Part shown: positions 23,801-35,924 of the stretch, one piece after another | How positions within the stretch are numbered: the first letter of the stretch is position 1 | Layout: each line of letters opens with the position of its first letter | Source: Girardinichthys multiradiatus | Taxonomy: Eukaryota; Chordata; Actinopteri; Cyprinodontiformes; Goodeidae | Direction: 5' to 3' | Length of the DNA stretch: 64,000 nt | NCBI RefSeq assembly: GCF_021462225.1 | Contig: NC_061817.1 | Coordinates: 14,251,204 to 14,315,203, forward strand | Position numbers and translations under genes: made by a program | The notes under the pieces: model-generated | The model's database searches: none | What the model was told of the DNA's origin: nothing | The model's input: only the letters and a program-made list of their open reading frames with translations

Positions 23801-26561
23801 TGCAACATGCTGCCACCACCATGTGTGACTGTTGTTACAGTGTTTTTAGTTTTTAAAGGCTCACATTGACTACTCCTCCATACATACTTCATATCTTTGT
23901 GACCAGTGGTGGATCTAGTAAGACTGACACCTGGGCGAGCCCCTCCTTCTGCCCCCAGTCCTGACAAAAAGCACCAACTCATTTTTCTTATGTAACCTAA
24001 TAGAAATATAACAAACTGAAAAAAATGATCTGTTCAATACTAGTCTTGTGCTTTGCAAATATCATTATGCAGATGAGCCAGCTTTGCCTGAAATTATTTA
24101 TCATTTTTAACCCAGATTTTGCATTTTGGCCCAGATTCTTTCAAAAACAAAAGTTAATCGTTAATTTAATACTGACTTGAAAGTTAAGGAGATTAGTCAT
24201 CTTTAACCACATTTTCTAACAGTGCTTTGAAAATGCTAAACACCAGGGGGTGTTGCATACCAATGACTGGAAGTGAAATTAAACTAAAAAAAACACCTGT
24301 TTGGGGTACGAGTGACGTCAGGAGCATCATGTAACCCTGGGCGAAGAGCCACCTCAAACTTGTCATTGATTTTGACCAAACCACTTAATCATTGTCTCTT
24401 TTGACCCTAAAAACTTTCACCAGAAGGCTTTTGGGTTGTCAGTGGGGGTATCCTGGATATGTTCTCCTTTTGACCTTTTCTGTGGACCATTCTTTTGTAA
24501 GTAGAGGGTTTTGTATGAAAATCCCAGTACATCAGCAATCTGAAATATTTGTCTGGCACCACCAGCAATACCATGTTTAAAGTCATTTAAACACCCTTTC
24601 TTCCTAAATCTGATGTTCAGTTCGAACTGCAAGTTTACTAGTGTGAGATTGAGATTTGTCTTTTGTGTTAGCAAGTGATTATGTCTAATAAAGTGGACAG
24701 TAAATGTATATAATTTTTAATACATTTTTGGTTAGAGAAGACCCACAATTTTATTTGTTAATTCTTTCAAATGGTTTCTTTTATGGCAGTTTGACCCTGA
24801 TTAAAGAACGTCTCCAATGCATCCTCAAAGGCCCCAAACTAGTGTCATTCATCCGGATGCTGAGTGTATTTCAACTTTTTACAACCTCTATTATTTGAAA
24901 GCCAACGTTTATATATAAAACGTTTAACCTTAATTCTGCCCTTTGACAGGTATAGCATTGTGTCAGACATCATACCAGAGGAGGAGCTGGAGAAGATTTC
25001 TAGTTTAGCACTCTACAATGGTCGCAGTTCTGCCAAAGTGAAGGAGCAAAGAGACGTAGACAGAGAGGGCGTTGGAAGCAAGCCTGCAACCTCCACTGTT
25101 GTGCCTGGCACTAGCGGACAAAGCAGTATGAACAACTACAACGGGAAGGCCCTGACACGGAGCTCTAACCAAGTCCGGAGTCGCTTTGTGAAGAAGAATG
25201 GACAATGCAATGTAGTATTCACTAACATGGAAGACAGGAGTCAGCGCTACCTCGCAGATATCTTCACCACCTGTGTGGACACCCGGTGGAGATATCTACT
25301 ACTTATATTCTGCACCAGCTTCCTCGTCTCTTGGCTGATATTTGGCTTAATCTTTTACATTGTCGCCCTTGCACATGGGGACTTTGAAGAGCCTAACCAG
25401 AAAGCAAATGGGCTGGTGCCAGGAATGTATGGACCCTCCTCTGGTCACTCAGTTGGGGGGCAGACACAAAGGATGCCCTGCATATTGCATGTTCAGGGTT
25501 TTGTTGGGGCGCTCCTCTTTTCAATGGAGACCCAGACTACTATTGGCTATGGATGGCGCTGTGTTACAGAGGAGTGTCCTCTGGCTGTTTTAACAGTTGT
25601 TATACAGTCCATTGTTGGTTGCATCATTGACTCCTTTATGATTGGCACCATCATGGTTAAGATGGCTCGGCCAAAGAAGAGGAACCAGACCCTGATCTTC
25701 TCCAAAAACGCTGTCATTGCTCTGCGTGATGGCAAACTGTGCCTCATGTGGAGGGTGGGCAATCTGCGGAAGAGCCACATTGTGGAAGCTCATGTCCGAG
25801 CACAGCTCATACGATCATATGTCACAGCTGAGGGCGAGTTCATCCCTTTGGAGCAAATGGACCTCAATGTGGGCTATGATGAAGGTACAGACAGGCTGTT
25901 TTTAGTATCTCCACTGGTTATAGTCCATGAGATAGACAAAGATAGCCCTTTGTACACCTTAAGTCGAGCAGATCTGGATGCAGATGACTTTGAGATTGTC
26001 GTGATCCTGGAGGGGATGGTGGAGGCCACAGCCATGACCACACAGTTCCGTAGTTCTTATCTTGCGAGAGAAATCTTTTGGGGTCACAGGTTTGAGCCAG
26101 TGATCTACGAGGATCGTGACCGCTACAAGATAGATTATGCACGCTTCCACAATACCTATGAAGTCCCATCAACACCCTATCTCAGTGCAAAAGAGCTTGA
26201 TGAAGCTGCGAGCAGTGCATCTTCTGCTGCATCTCCTGCATCAGCCTATAGATCTACACAAGACTTGATCCCACGGTCTCTGACCGCCTTTTGCTATGAG
26301 AATGAGGTAGTACTGAGCTGTGCAGAGGGAGAAGAGGAAGACATATTTGACTCTACAGAGATGGTAGGGAAGGACTGGGCAGAGGAGAGGAGGACTTCTG
26401 TTGACTTTCAAAGTATGTTTCATGACACAGCAACCATAACCCCAGGTAGTCACAATGTCATGTGTGTTCTAGACATGGACAATAACCAGATGGAGTTTGA
26501 CATCCTACAGACCACGATTCCTCTTGATCCAGTCACATATAAGAGTGAGCAAGAGGCCTAA
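20887..26561 (+). CDS. kcnj4: Inward-rectifier potassium channel Kir2.3-like, two coding exons
   Basis: This tetrameric channel sets resting potential by strong inward rectification. Exon 1 (20887-20909) has a good ATG context (gccATGG) and encodes MGTSRSNR with the last Arg split (AG|G); GT donor at 20910. Exon 2 (24950-26561) follows an AG acceptor and continues YSIVSD, reproducing the Kir2 N-terminal 'NRYSIVS'. Total 1635 nt, 544 residues. Features include '[13 protein letters not shown]', TM1 '[20 protein letters not shown]', a long extracellular turret, filter '[10 protein letters not shown]', TM2 '[14 protein letters not shown]' with the rectification Asp, PIP2-site 'RPKKRNQT', and cytoplasmic '[17 protein letters not shown]' and '[12 protein letters not shown]' acidic sites. 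The end, '[14 protein letters not shown]', aligns with Kir2.3 'LPLDNISY' but lacks the usual PDZ ligand. Synteny with kdelr3 supports kcnj4. The filter Phe/Leu is Trp (codon 25554-25556). Confidence 0.9.
20910..24949 (+). other. kcnj4 intron 1
   Basis: About 4.0 kb between donor GTGGGT at 20910 and acceptor TTTGACAG ending 24949. Mostly AT-rich unique-looking DNA, plus the repeat at about 24500-24712. A short stretch at 23900-23950 ('gtggatctagtaagactgac') looks like part of a dispersed repeat, but I cannot assign it. Confidence 0.7.
24500..24712. repeat. Second copy of the 'taataaagtgg' repeat
   Basis: 'atgaaaatcccagtacatca', 'gtctggcaccaccagcaata' and 'tctaataaagtggacagta' match the repeat at 12230-12622 with substitutions and deletions. 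It lies in kcnj4 intron 1. Confidence 0.55.
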
Positions 26562-29500
26562 AAAGTGAAGCATAGGTTGCTTGTCCAGAACGTTGGACAC
26601 ACGTATTCAGCTTACATTTGCATGAAAGTAAACTGAAACTCACATTGCCTTTCCAGTGCTGTCTTTTTTTTTATTAATGTTATTATAATTCCACTCGTGT
26701 TAAATTATTGGCAGTAAAGTTTTCCCAAGACTGCAACATTGAAAAAGCATGTGGACAAAATATCTCTGACAGACTCTTGGCTTTTTTTAATTGTGAGTTA
26801 ATAACCAAATGAAAGCACAAGCAAGTTAAAGTTAAGAATCTGAAGTATATTTTAGAATGTGTGTATATCTTGCATAGTTCACAATTACCTTTGTATAAAA
26901 TATTTTATTTATTTGAACAATAATGAAGAAAGCAATAGTGATTTGGGTAAAATTACTATTTTTGTATAGAAAATGCAGGGCTTACAGCTTCAAGGGGTAG
27001 TTTTGAAGAAATACTCTTTCATCAGAGGTTGGGAAAGTTGTGTTTGATATTGTCAATAGTTTGCAGTAAATATATTTGCTCACCTTTGCTGGAAACTGCT
27101 CAAAATCCATTGTCTATGATTATTTAATATAAAATTGGTAACTTGACCATACTGAGGGCATTCTCTAAGTGTAGCAGGTGGGTTTATTTACATTTCTTAA
27201 AGCAACAGTTTTTCTTCAGTGGGGTTCTGCGGAGTAATTATGAGCAGTCACTATCTGTCCTGGAGTTAACAGCAGTCAGAGTGATCTCAGTTTGAGAAAC
27301 TCACAGATGTTCTCATCTGAGAGCCAAGCTAACAGCCACTGAAAAATGAACCAACTCAAACAACACAAAGTTAAAATTACATACTTTATTTTAATTGCCC
27401 CCCTGTTGATAAATTAAGTTTTTTAGTTTTTTTTTTTTTTTTACAAAAAGTAAGGTTAAATATATTAGCATCTCTGTATGTGTATCTGTATATGTCAGAA
27501 CTTAGATCTGGGAATAGCATAGTGACTAAGCTAAGTACTAGTGGCAAAGCATGGCAATAACATTGTATCTCAAACACTGTAGCAGGCCATCGACTAACAG
27601 AAATGGAAAAGAAGTCGGACTGGTACAAACTGTTTAAAGGAAAAATTAACCAGTTATTACTGCAGCAATCACTTTTTAAAAATATGGCAGCCGTATTAAA
27701 TTATGATGTCTGTGTTAGTGAAAAATGACAAACTTTGTCATTTTTGATTTCTGATTGTAGGGGATCTTCCTGTTTTTTTAATCAGGGAACACCCAAGTGA
27801 TTGCTGAAGTAGTAAACAGTCTATTTGTTGTCATCTGCCATTCTCAGCACTGTGCAACTTCTGTTACTGAACACTTTGTTGCTGTGTTTGAAATACCTTA
27901 CGTTTTTGCCTTGCATTCCTAATAGTTAGCTTCAGCTTGAAATGATTATTTCAAATGTGTTTCTGAGTACCACTGAAGGCAGCCAAAGTACCACCAGTAG
28001 TACTGAGCCACTATATGAAAACTATAGCTCAGTATTTATACCAGGTTCTATAAAATGAGATTACTCTGACTGCTGTCCAGTGCAGGGAAGCTACAGACTA
28101 CTAATAACTACTCCACATTGCCCCACACAAAAACAAGAAAACTGACCTCTACTAGAAAACTTCACATCTAAGATAACATTTTCTATTGCCTGTTTTGAGT
28201 TTTTTTCAAAATAGAAACTCTGCATTTGAAATATTTAATGCTTAAATTGACTTTTAGGTAAATAAAAAATGTAAATTACATTTCAGATTCTATACAATTG
28301 ATTTTGTTATAATTGGAAATAATCAAAGTAGTGGGTTCTTTACTTGATTACTTGCTTGATTGCTAATAATTATGTTTTTGCTGCTTTGTTCCTAGTGAAG
28401 GTTTGTCCTGTGATAACAGAAACAACACTGAGAAGTGGCTTTTACTTGTATGAATGCTGATGCTGTTTGCCAAAGGTCTGTAGTTTGGGAGTAAAAGGCA
28501 GAGCGTCTCTGATTCCATATGTGGATAATGTGATGGCAGGAAGGTGAAAGGATGCCATGAGGCACAACAGGAAACAACACGGATGAAGGTTGCTGGTACA
28601 GTCAATAGACATGTTCAACATGTCGCTGGATTTGGACAGACAGGATTATTTCAAGAGTAACTGAATGAGATTATGATTTTATAATAAGTGAAATTACAGG
28701 ACTGCATATTGAGAGGTCTGGATTCTAGAATCTGATCTTAATCTGATGTTAGGAAATCTGTAAAAAAACTGCTGTTTACAGATTGCTTGTTGAGCATCAG
28801 AAATTCGTTGATGTGGTGCAACCCCAACACAAGAAAGCTGGTTTGCTCCTTAAAATGTAAACAATAACAGAATTAGAAAAATTTGTTTTTTAAATGTAAA
28901 TATAGGATCAAACTGGGAAATGGCAGTCTGATTTTAAAAGGATTGAATTATTAAATGAAAGTTGGAAAAGAAAAACAAAAGACAAAAAAAGTTATGTTTC
29001 AGATTTGAATTATTTCAAGTAATCATCAGAAACACCACAATAAACTACAACAATACTTTGGATTGAATTTGTACATTTGTGCAGAAGCTAGTAAAGGTTA
29101 TGTGAAAAAACCTAGGACACCCTATGGAAAACTGGAACTTTTGGAAAAATTCTCTTGGAACAGATGAGAGTAAACTGAATCAGTTCGACACCATCACAGG
29201 AAAAAAAGAACCTCACACCAAAACTCAAAATATGCATTTACATCATCAGTCTTTGTGGTAATTCTCCGGTTTAAATTATTTGTTATTTTCATAAAAGTTT
29301 TAAATGCAGTATGGGGATTTATATTATCCAGTTTTTGTTTACACATGTAGCTATCAAATATAGCATTTCTGCTTTACAAAAGAAATACTGTAAAATGTAA
29401 TCTCAAAATACAGATTTGAATCGTTTCAAGAAGATCTTTTAAGCAATTATGTTGTTTTTTTTTGTTAATGTGGTGATTTGGAGGAAAGTAGTTGCATCAT

Positions 29501-30714
29501 TACCCAAATCTGAGCAAAGGCTCTTGATAGTATCCTATTAAAAATTTATAAAGCTCAATGGTACAAATCCAGGAAAAAGTAAGCAGTAGCAGAAACCTTT
29601 ATCTTTAAACTGAAACAAGTACACTGCTAGTCAAACTAAAATGGTTTGTTTTTTAAAAACGACAAAGATATAGGCATACTGCAATATATTGTAACTGAGA
29701 CGTAATTTCATTAAACATCTGGAAGGAGTAAGTGTACTATTCTGTATACATTCTATTTAATACCTTATCAAACATATTTTCTTGCAGTGCGTACACTTTG
29801 CAAATCCCAGGAGATGTCTGTTCTTCATTGACTTGACAAGCAAATTAGCAAAAGAAAGAAAAAGACCTTTCTTTATTTCAAGTGCTTGTGTTGCCCTCTG
29901 TTGAGTAGCATCCTTGGTGGTGAGCCATAGCACCCATATAAGAACCACTACTGATGATGATCATAACTTGAATTTTTGTTTGATTTTATAATTCCAACAG
30001 ACTGTTTTAAGCTGTGTAATAATTGACATATGCACAATGGAAATGCTAAATGCATAAAAATATAACTTTTCATCTACTTTTGCAACTAAGTCTTCCTGAG
30101 CTGTAAAACTAAGATTGTGTTTCTTTATTATTATTGTTACTTTATTTCCAGTCTCTTCTTGCAGAGGAAAACACCAAGCAAACTATTGTCCAAAGTGAAA
30201 GAAATTGTACATTTATTTTAGAAAAACCTGAAGTACAGAGCACTTTATTTTTCCTTGTTCAATTTGATGATGTAAATAAATGTTTATGTAATTATATCCC
30301 TTTGTTGTTTCCATAACTTGTTAAAGGAAAAGTTTTCAAAGATGATTTCTGCTGAGATCTTAGTGAAGCTCATCCCAACTGTTTGCTGCATTTGTCTAAA
30401 GCCACTAGATGTCTCTGTGGTACTGAAGCTGAAGCGCTTCAGTACAAAATTCACTCAACGTTTTCCTTTGTAATAGGTTCAATGCAGAATGAAAAAGCTG
30501 AATAGAAATAAAATGTTGGTTTAAGAAAAATACTATAAAGCATTGAAAACAGACTTCCTACAAATTTTTAGGTAAAAATTCCAGACTTCTCCAGGTTGAA
30601 TCTTCCAGAGCTCCCATTCCTTTGCATTTACCTTAAAATATAAAACATTAAAGTTCATACATTTATGTCAACAGTTTACAGAGTGGCTGGGCTTTAAACA
30701 TGTAATCTAAAAAA
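26562..30714. other. kcnj4 3' UTR and downstream intergenic DNA
   Basis: The 3' UTR extends an unknown distance after the TAA at 26559-26561. The rest is AT-rich, with a T-run at 27419-27441 and a short Tc1-like remnant at 29090-29230. No other gene was recognised. Confidence 0.45.
29090..29230 (+). mobile_element. Tc1-like transposase scrap
   Basis: The + strand text 'aacagatgagagtaaactga' encodes the TDESK block around the first catalytic Asp of Tc1 transposases, next to 'ctatggaaaactggaac'. Only about 140 bp can be recognised and the frame is decayed. Confidence 0.45.
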
Positions 30715-31315
30715 ACAACAAACTGGAAGGAAGAAACGAACCAAGGACACAAAGTAGGAAATGCAAAAAGGGAGGTAGGACACAAGGATAAAAGGACGCA
30801 AGGAAGGGCGGACAGAATGAGTGGGGAGGACACAAGGAAGGAAGGATACAACAAAGGACGGAAGACAGACACAACATACAAGAGAGGAAAGATAAAAAGA
30901 CAAAAATAAGGAAGGCGGACACAAAGGAGAAAAGAATGACATAAAGAAATTATGAAGGAAGCACACAAGGGAGTGAAGAAAGGATAACATGAAAAAGGAA
31001 GGAAGTTCAGAAGGAAAGTAGGAAGTACACAGGGAATAAAGATGAGCAAAGCAAGGTAATAAGGAATGCAACAGGAAGAGGTCATAGGAAACCCAAGAAA
31101 AAGAGGAATTAAGGAAAGGAGGTTAGAAACAAAGAAGGAAGGGAGGTAGGGCATAAAGATAGAAGGATGCAAGGAAGAAAGCCATGAGGACATAAGTCAG
31201 GATGGACAGAAGGGGGAGGGTAGGACAAAAGGATCGAATAAAGAAGAAGGAAGTAGATAAGGAAGGATAAATTAAAGGAGAGAAGAAGGACAAAGGAATA
31301 GAGGGAAAGAACCCT
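30715..31315 (+). repeat. 600-bp degenerate polypurine (AAGGA/GGAAG) tract
   Basis: The + strand is almost all A and G, built from degenerate GGAAGGA, ACACAAGGA and AAAGGA units. The minus strand is correspondingly C/T-rich, which explains several long Ser/Leu/Pro/Phe-rich open frames there that are not genes. Unit order is irregular, so this is an aged simple repeat. Confidence 0.85.
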
Positions 31316-31399
31316 TTCAAAAATACAAGTAAAGTTAAACCTACTTTCCTTTGGGAACATCAGTTACCTTTTAAATATGGCTTGGATCTTATTGTTAGA

Positions 31400-32640
31400 G
31401 GGAATCTTACATGAGACATCTTGATGGGAAGCCTTAGTGTACCTTTTCAAATTACTAATTTGAAAAATCACCGTTTGCTTCAGTGATAGCTGCAAGTCTT
31501 TTTTTGGGTTATGTCTCTACCAGTTTGCACATGTGAAGACTGAATCTTTTGCCTGTTTTTCCTAAATAGTTCCAGCTGACTGGATGGAGACAAGCCGTGA
31601 ACATCAAGTTTTGCCACATATTTTTAATTTGATTTAGGCCTGGACTTTCACTGGAGCATTCTGTCAAACGAATATGTTTTCATACAAACTATTGCATTGC
31701 AGCTCTAGCTGCATCTTTAGGGTCAATCTCCTGCTGGAAGGTCAACCTCCACCACTGTCCTTAGCAACCTTTTGCCCTATATGTAGCTTCCCTTTAAGTC
31801 TGACCAGCTTCACTGTCCCTGCAGAGGAAAAGTATCTTTACAAAATGATGCTGCCACTACCATGTTTCACCTTGGGGACAGTGTCCTCAAGGTGGTGTGG
31901 AGTGTTAGTTTTCTGCCACACAAAGAGTTTTACAAAATGTTTTTGACTCATTTCACCAGAGCACCTTCTTCTACATATTTTCTATGTTCACTAAATTGTT
32001 TAGGGCAAATTAAAAGTATGACATTTTCTCCTCTCAACAATGGTTTTCTTCTTGCTACTGCTCCATAAAGACCAGCTTTGTAGAGTCCATGACTAATACT
32101 TATACTGCATTAGTCAACAGATTCTCTGCAGCTCCTGCAGAATTACTAGAAACCTACTGGCTGCTTCTTGGTTAATGCTCTTCTTGTCATGTCTTTGCAT
32201 CTTTGCAGCTGTGCCATAATCATTTGATTACTGTAAAAATGCTCTGTGGGATGTTGAAGGCTTTTATTAATGTTTTATACCGTTACCCTGCCTTAAACTA
32301 CAGCATAACTTCCTCTCTGACCTTTCTGCTGTGTTTCTTGGTCTTCATGATGTTGTTTGGTCACAAATTTGCTCTAAAAACGTCTGAGACCTTGATAGAG
32401 CAGCCTGATTCATACTGAGCTGCTAGAAAGTACTGTACATGACTTCAGAAGGCAACTGAATGTGCTGGATTTTATTCAGAGAAACCAGAAAGGGGGCTGA
32501 ATAAAGATGCATACTGTATTTTTCAGATTTTTATTTAATAAAATATAATTTTGTAATAGTTTATGTGCTTTTTGATGGTAAATGACATGAAATCTGGATG
32601 AAATACAGCAAATTTATGGTTGTAAAGTTGAAGGTGTAAA
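31400..32640 (-). mobile_element. Tc1-B copy, decayed
   Basis: The + strand carries 'ttcagtgatagctgcaagtc', 'cctgctggaaggtcaacctc', 'ctctgaccagcttcactgtc'-like text and 'atgctgccactaccatgttt', in the order of the Tc1-B family with transposase on minus; the right part has 'gaccagctttgtagagtcc' and 'ggggctgaataaagatgcat'. It is the longest Tc1-B copy in the window. The transposase frame is broken throughout. Confidence 0.7.
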
Positions 32641-33553
32641 AATACCTTAATGCCTAAAGCTTGCTTTCTCAAAATGATGGCGATCCATCCATACTAAATG
32701 CTGTTTAAATTTAAAAGGTAATCTGTGGAGGATAAAGACCCAGGTATAACAGGGGGTTACCTGGTTACATGAAGAACTAAACATCAACAACTAATATTGG
32801 GAAAGCTTTAATACAAACTTTAAATGCCACATGAGACCAGAACTCTTTAAACCACTGTGGGCAACATTTTCTTCCTAGTGGGCCATTTTCACTTGATTAA
32901 AGGAATCAAAGGTTAACACATTAAATCTAAATGTGCACAGCACACCTCCTATGTCTGTCTATATCATCTTGCCTTCTAAAAGTGGTGTGTCAGATGAAGA
33001 TCTTTGTTCTGCTTTGTTGTGGCTTTGTCATTTGTATAGAACATTTTCACAGCACTTTTCTCTTTTTTTAATTAGGTTATGTTTGTGGTATTGTACACAC
33101 GTTTGGTTAAAACTGAGATTTTCTCTTGGGGTTAAAACATAGTAGATATGGCTGACATTTATAACAAACTGTTTAGGTTTGGTTTCAGCTCTTGGTTAAA
33201 AATTCCAAATTTCATGCATTTTTCCACTTTTGTGTTTGTTTTCCCCTCATTTATCTTTAGTCTGTTCCAGCCAGCCGAACCACTGACCTTTCTAACCTTG
33301 CAAACAAACGAAGTGTTATTCATATTTTTGTCCATGTTCAGACACTGCTTTCTGTTGAAAACAGGTAAAATTACAGTGAAGACTTTATTTGAACTTTCTC
33401 TAAGAATTATTAAGGAAATGCAGGTTACCATTCGTTAATTTCATTCAGCATTTTAGCATTTATTAATTTTTTTGAATATGTACAAGAATATTCACAGCAT
33501 ATAACAGTTTATAATTTACAAATTCAAGGGAGTGGGTGGAAGTGTTTTATATA
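32641..33553. other. Intergenic DNA
   Basis: AT-rich. No exon or repeat could be recognised. Confidence 0.4.
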
Positions 33554-33725
33554 TAGGGGTTGGACAATGTAACTGAAACACCTGGTTTTAGACCACAATA
33601 ATTTATTAGTATGGTGTAGGGCCTCCTTTTGTGGCCAATACAGCATCAATTCATCTTGGGAATGACATATACAAGTCCTGCACAGTGGTCAGAGGGATTT
33701 TAAGCCATTCTTCTTGCAGGATAGT
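33554..33725 (-). mobile_element. Tc1-A 3' end
   Basis: The left terminus 'aggggttggacaatgtaact' preceded by TA (33552-33553) is the inverted counterpart of the Tc1-A right end at 14235 and 39795. Read on minus, the adjoining sequence encodes the C-terminal end of a Tc1 transposase followed by its stop. It breaks off near 33725. Confidence 0.7.
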
Positions 33726-33878
33726 GGCACAGAAAATCTTTGTATTGTCGGCAAATAGTACACTTTTCATCATTTCAGATATTTAGCATAGCTCATTTAC
33801 ATATATTATAAATGACTTTGTTAATTCGAGATACTACATGTCCCATTTGTGTCAAAATTTCAACTATATAGCAATATA

Positions 33879-35338
33879 CACTGAACAAAAATATAAACAC
33901 AACACTGTTGTTTTTGCTCCCAGTTTTCATGAGCTGAACTCAAAGATCTAAAGCATTGTCTATATACACAAAATAACCATTTCTCTCAAATATTGTTCAC
34001 AAATCTGTCTAAATCTGTTATATTGAGCACTTCTGCTTTGCATAGATAATCCATCCCACCTTGCAGGTGTGGCATATCAAGATGCTGATTATACAGCATG
34101 ATTTTTGTACAGCTGTGCCTTAGGCTGGCCATAATAAAATACCACTCTGAAATGTGCTGTTTTATCACACAGCACAATGCCACAGATGTCGCCAGTTTTG
34201 AGGGAGCATGAAATTGGCATGCTGACTGCAGGGATGTCGACCAGAGCTGTTGCCCGTGAATTGAATGTTCATCCCTCTACCATGAGCCGTCTCCAAAGGC
34301 GTTTCAGAGATTTTGGCACCATCCAACCGGCCTCACAATCGCTGACCGCGTGTAACCACACCAGCCCAGGACCTCCACATCCCATACGTTCACCTCCAAG
34401 ATCGTTTGAGATCAGCCACCTAGAAAGGTGCTGAAACAATCGGTTTGCGCAACCCAAGAATTTCTGCACAAACTGTCAGAAACCGTCTCAGGGAAGCTCA
34501 TGCTCGTAGTCCTCATCGGGGTCTCGACCTGACTGCAGTTTGTCGTCGTAACCTACTTGAGAGGGCAAATGCTCACATTCAATGGCGTCTGGCACAGTGG
34601 AGAGGTGTGCTCTTCACAGATGAATCCCGGTTTTCACTGTTCAGTCAACATTGTGGATTGAGTGGCCCACAGTGGCGGGCGAGATCCTGAGGCCCATTGT
34701 TGTGCCATTCATCCATGACCATCACCTCTTGTTGCAGCATGATAATGCACAGCCCCATGTGCAAGGATCTGTACACAATTCCTGGAAGCTGAAAACATCC
34801 CAGTTCTTGCATGGCCAGCATACTCACCGGACATGTCACCCATAGAGCATGTTTGGGATGCTCTGGATCGGCGTATATGACAGCGTGTTCCAGTTCCTGC
34901 CAATATCCATTAACTTCGCACAGCCATTGAAGAGGAGTGGACCAACATTCCACAGGCCACAATCAACAACCTGATCAACTCTATGCGATGGAGATGTGTT
35001 GCACTGCGTGAGACAAATGGTGGTCACACCAGATACTGACTGGTTTTCAGACCCTCCCAAATGAAGCAAAACAGCACATTTCAGAGTGGCCAGCCTAAGG
35101 CACACATGTGCAGTAATCATGCTGTCTTATCAGCATGTTGATATGCCACACCTGCGAGGTGGGATGGATCATCTATGCAAAGGAGAAGTGCTCACTATCA
35201 CAGATTTAGATAGATTTGTGAACAATATTTGAGAGAAATGGTTATTTTGTTTATTTAGACAATGTTTTAGATCTGTGAGTTCAGCTCATGAAAACTGGGA
35301 GCAAAAACAAAAATGTTGTGTTTATATTTTTGTTCAGT
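33879..35338 (+). mobile_element. Tc1 element with inverted repeats (Tc1-E)
   Basis: The left end 'cactgaacaaaaatataaac' and right end 'ttatatttttgttcag' are inverted, with TA flanks (33877-33878 and about 35339-35340). Similarity extends inwards for more than 200 bp on each side ('gttttcatgagctgaactca' versus 'tgagttcagctcatgaaaac'). It carries a decayed transposase on +. Confidence 0.88.
34177..35040 (+). pseudogene. Tc1-E transposase pseudogene
   Basis: The first frame (34177-34434) begins MPQMSPVLREHEIGMLTAG and holds an HTH region with 'RAVARELNVHPSTMSRLQRR'. A frameshift near 34345-34440 moves to a second frame (34445-34690) with 'RISAQTVRNRLREA' and the catalytic block 'VLFTDESRFSLF'. 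Further shifts follow; 'QHDNAQPHV' (second Asp) and a C-terminus ending 'GGHTRY' before TGA at about 35038-35040 are in other frames. At least three disruptions make it inactive. Confidence 0.85.
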
Positions 35339-35340
35339 AT

Positions 35341-35924
35341 ATTTGAGGTGATGTTGCGGAATTGAGAGACAATCCTTCTTATTTATTATTTCACCCTCAT
35401 TTGTCGATGCACCTGTACCACTGGCAGTGAAACAGACCATAGGTGATTGTAGACAGGGGCCAACAGGGGCCAGTGCCCCCACAGAACTGGTCCTGGCCCC
35501 TGTTATGGCTCCTGTACTGAAGATATAATACTTAATCAATTTCTTATGATGATATGTGCTGGGACAGAAACCTTAACTTATTAGTCTCTAACCCTATATT
35601 TTAGAAACATTAGGCTTTCATGCAAAAACTCCTGTTGGAACAAAATATCTTTCTCTGTTGGGAAAAATTGATATGACAGCATCCAGAAGGTGACTGGTGA
35701 GCGAGATACCTTTGATGAACTGATGAGACTAGATATTAGCAAATGCCTCTTTTTTTCAAGGACACAAATCTAGAACAGTTTTTTCTTTTTGTATAAAGGA
35801 GCTCCTTTCAGTTTTTTAATGCATTTATAATCATCTTATTAATGCACTTGCAACACTTCCTGGACATGTGATCTGTGTCTTGAAGTTATCTAAAAAAAGA
35901 AAGCACATGCAACTTCCAAAAGGG
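35341..35924. other. Intergenic DNA with a short G/C-rich repeat
   Basis: Around 35450-35520 the motif 'aggggcca' occurs several times ('gacaggggccaacaggggcc'), possibly a scrap of a dispersed repeat. Otherwise nothing is recognised. Confidence 0.35.

Noticed and set aside
24864..24949. In-frame ATG upstream of the Kir channel exon as the real start
   Set aside because: The 28 residues it adds resemble no Kir N-terminus, a splice acceptor follows, and the upstream mini-exon restores the conserved motif.
30663..31360. Several long minus-strand frames rich in Ser, Leu, Pro and Phe
   Set aside because: They are the complement of the degenerate AAGGA polypurine tract. Three frames are open at once and no domain is visible.
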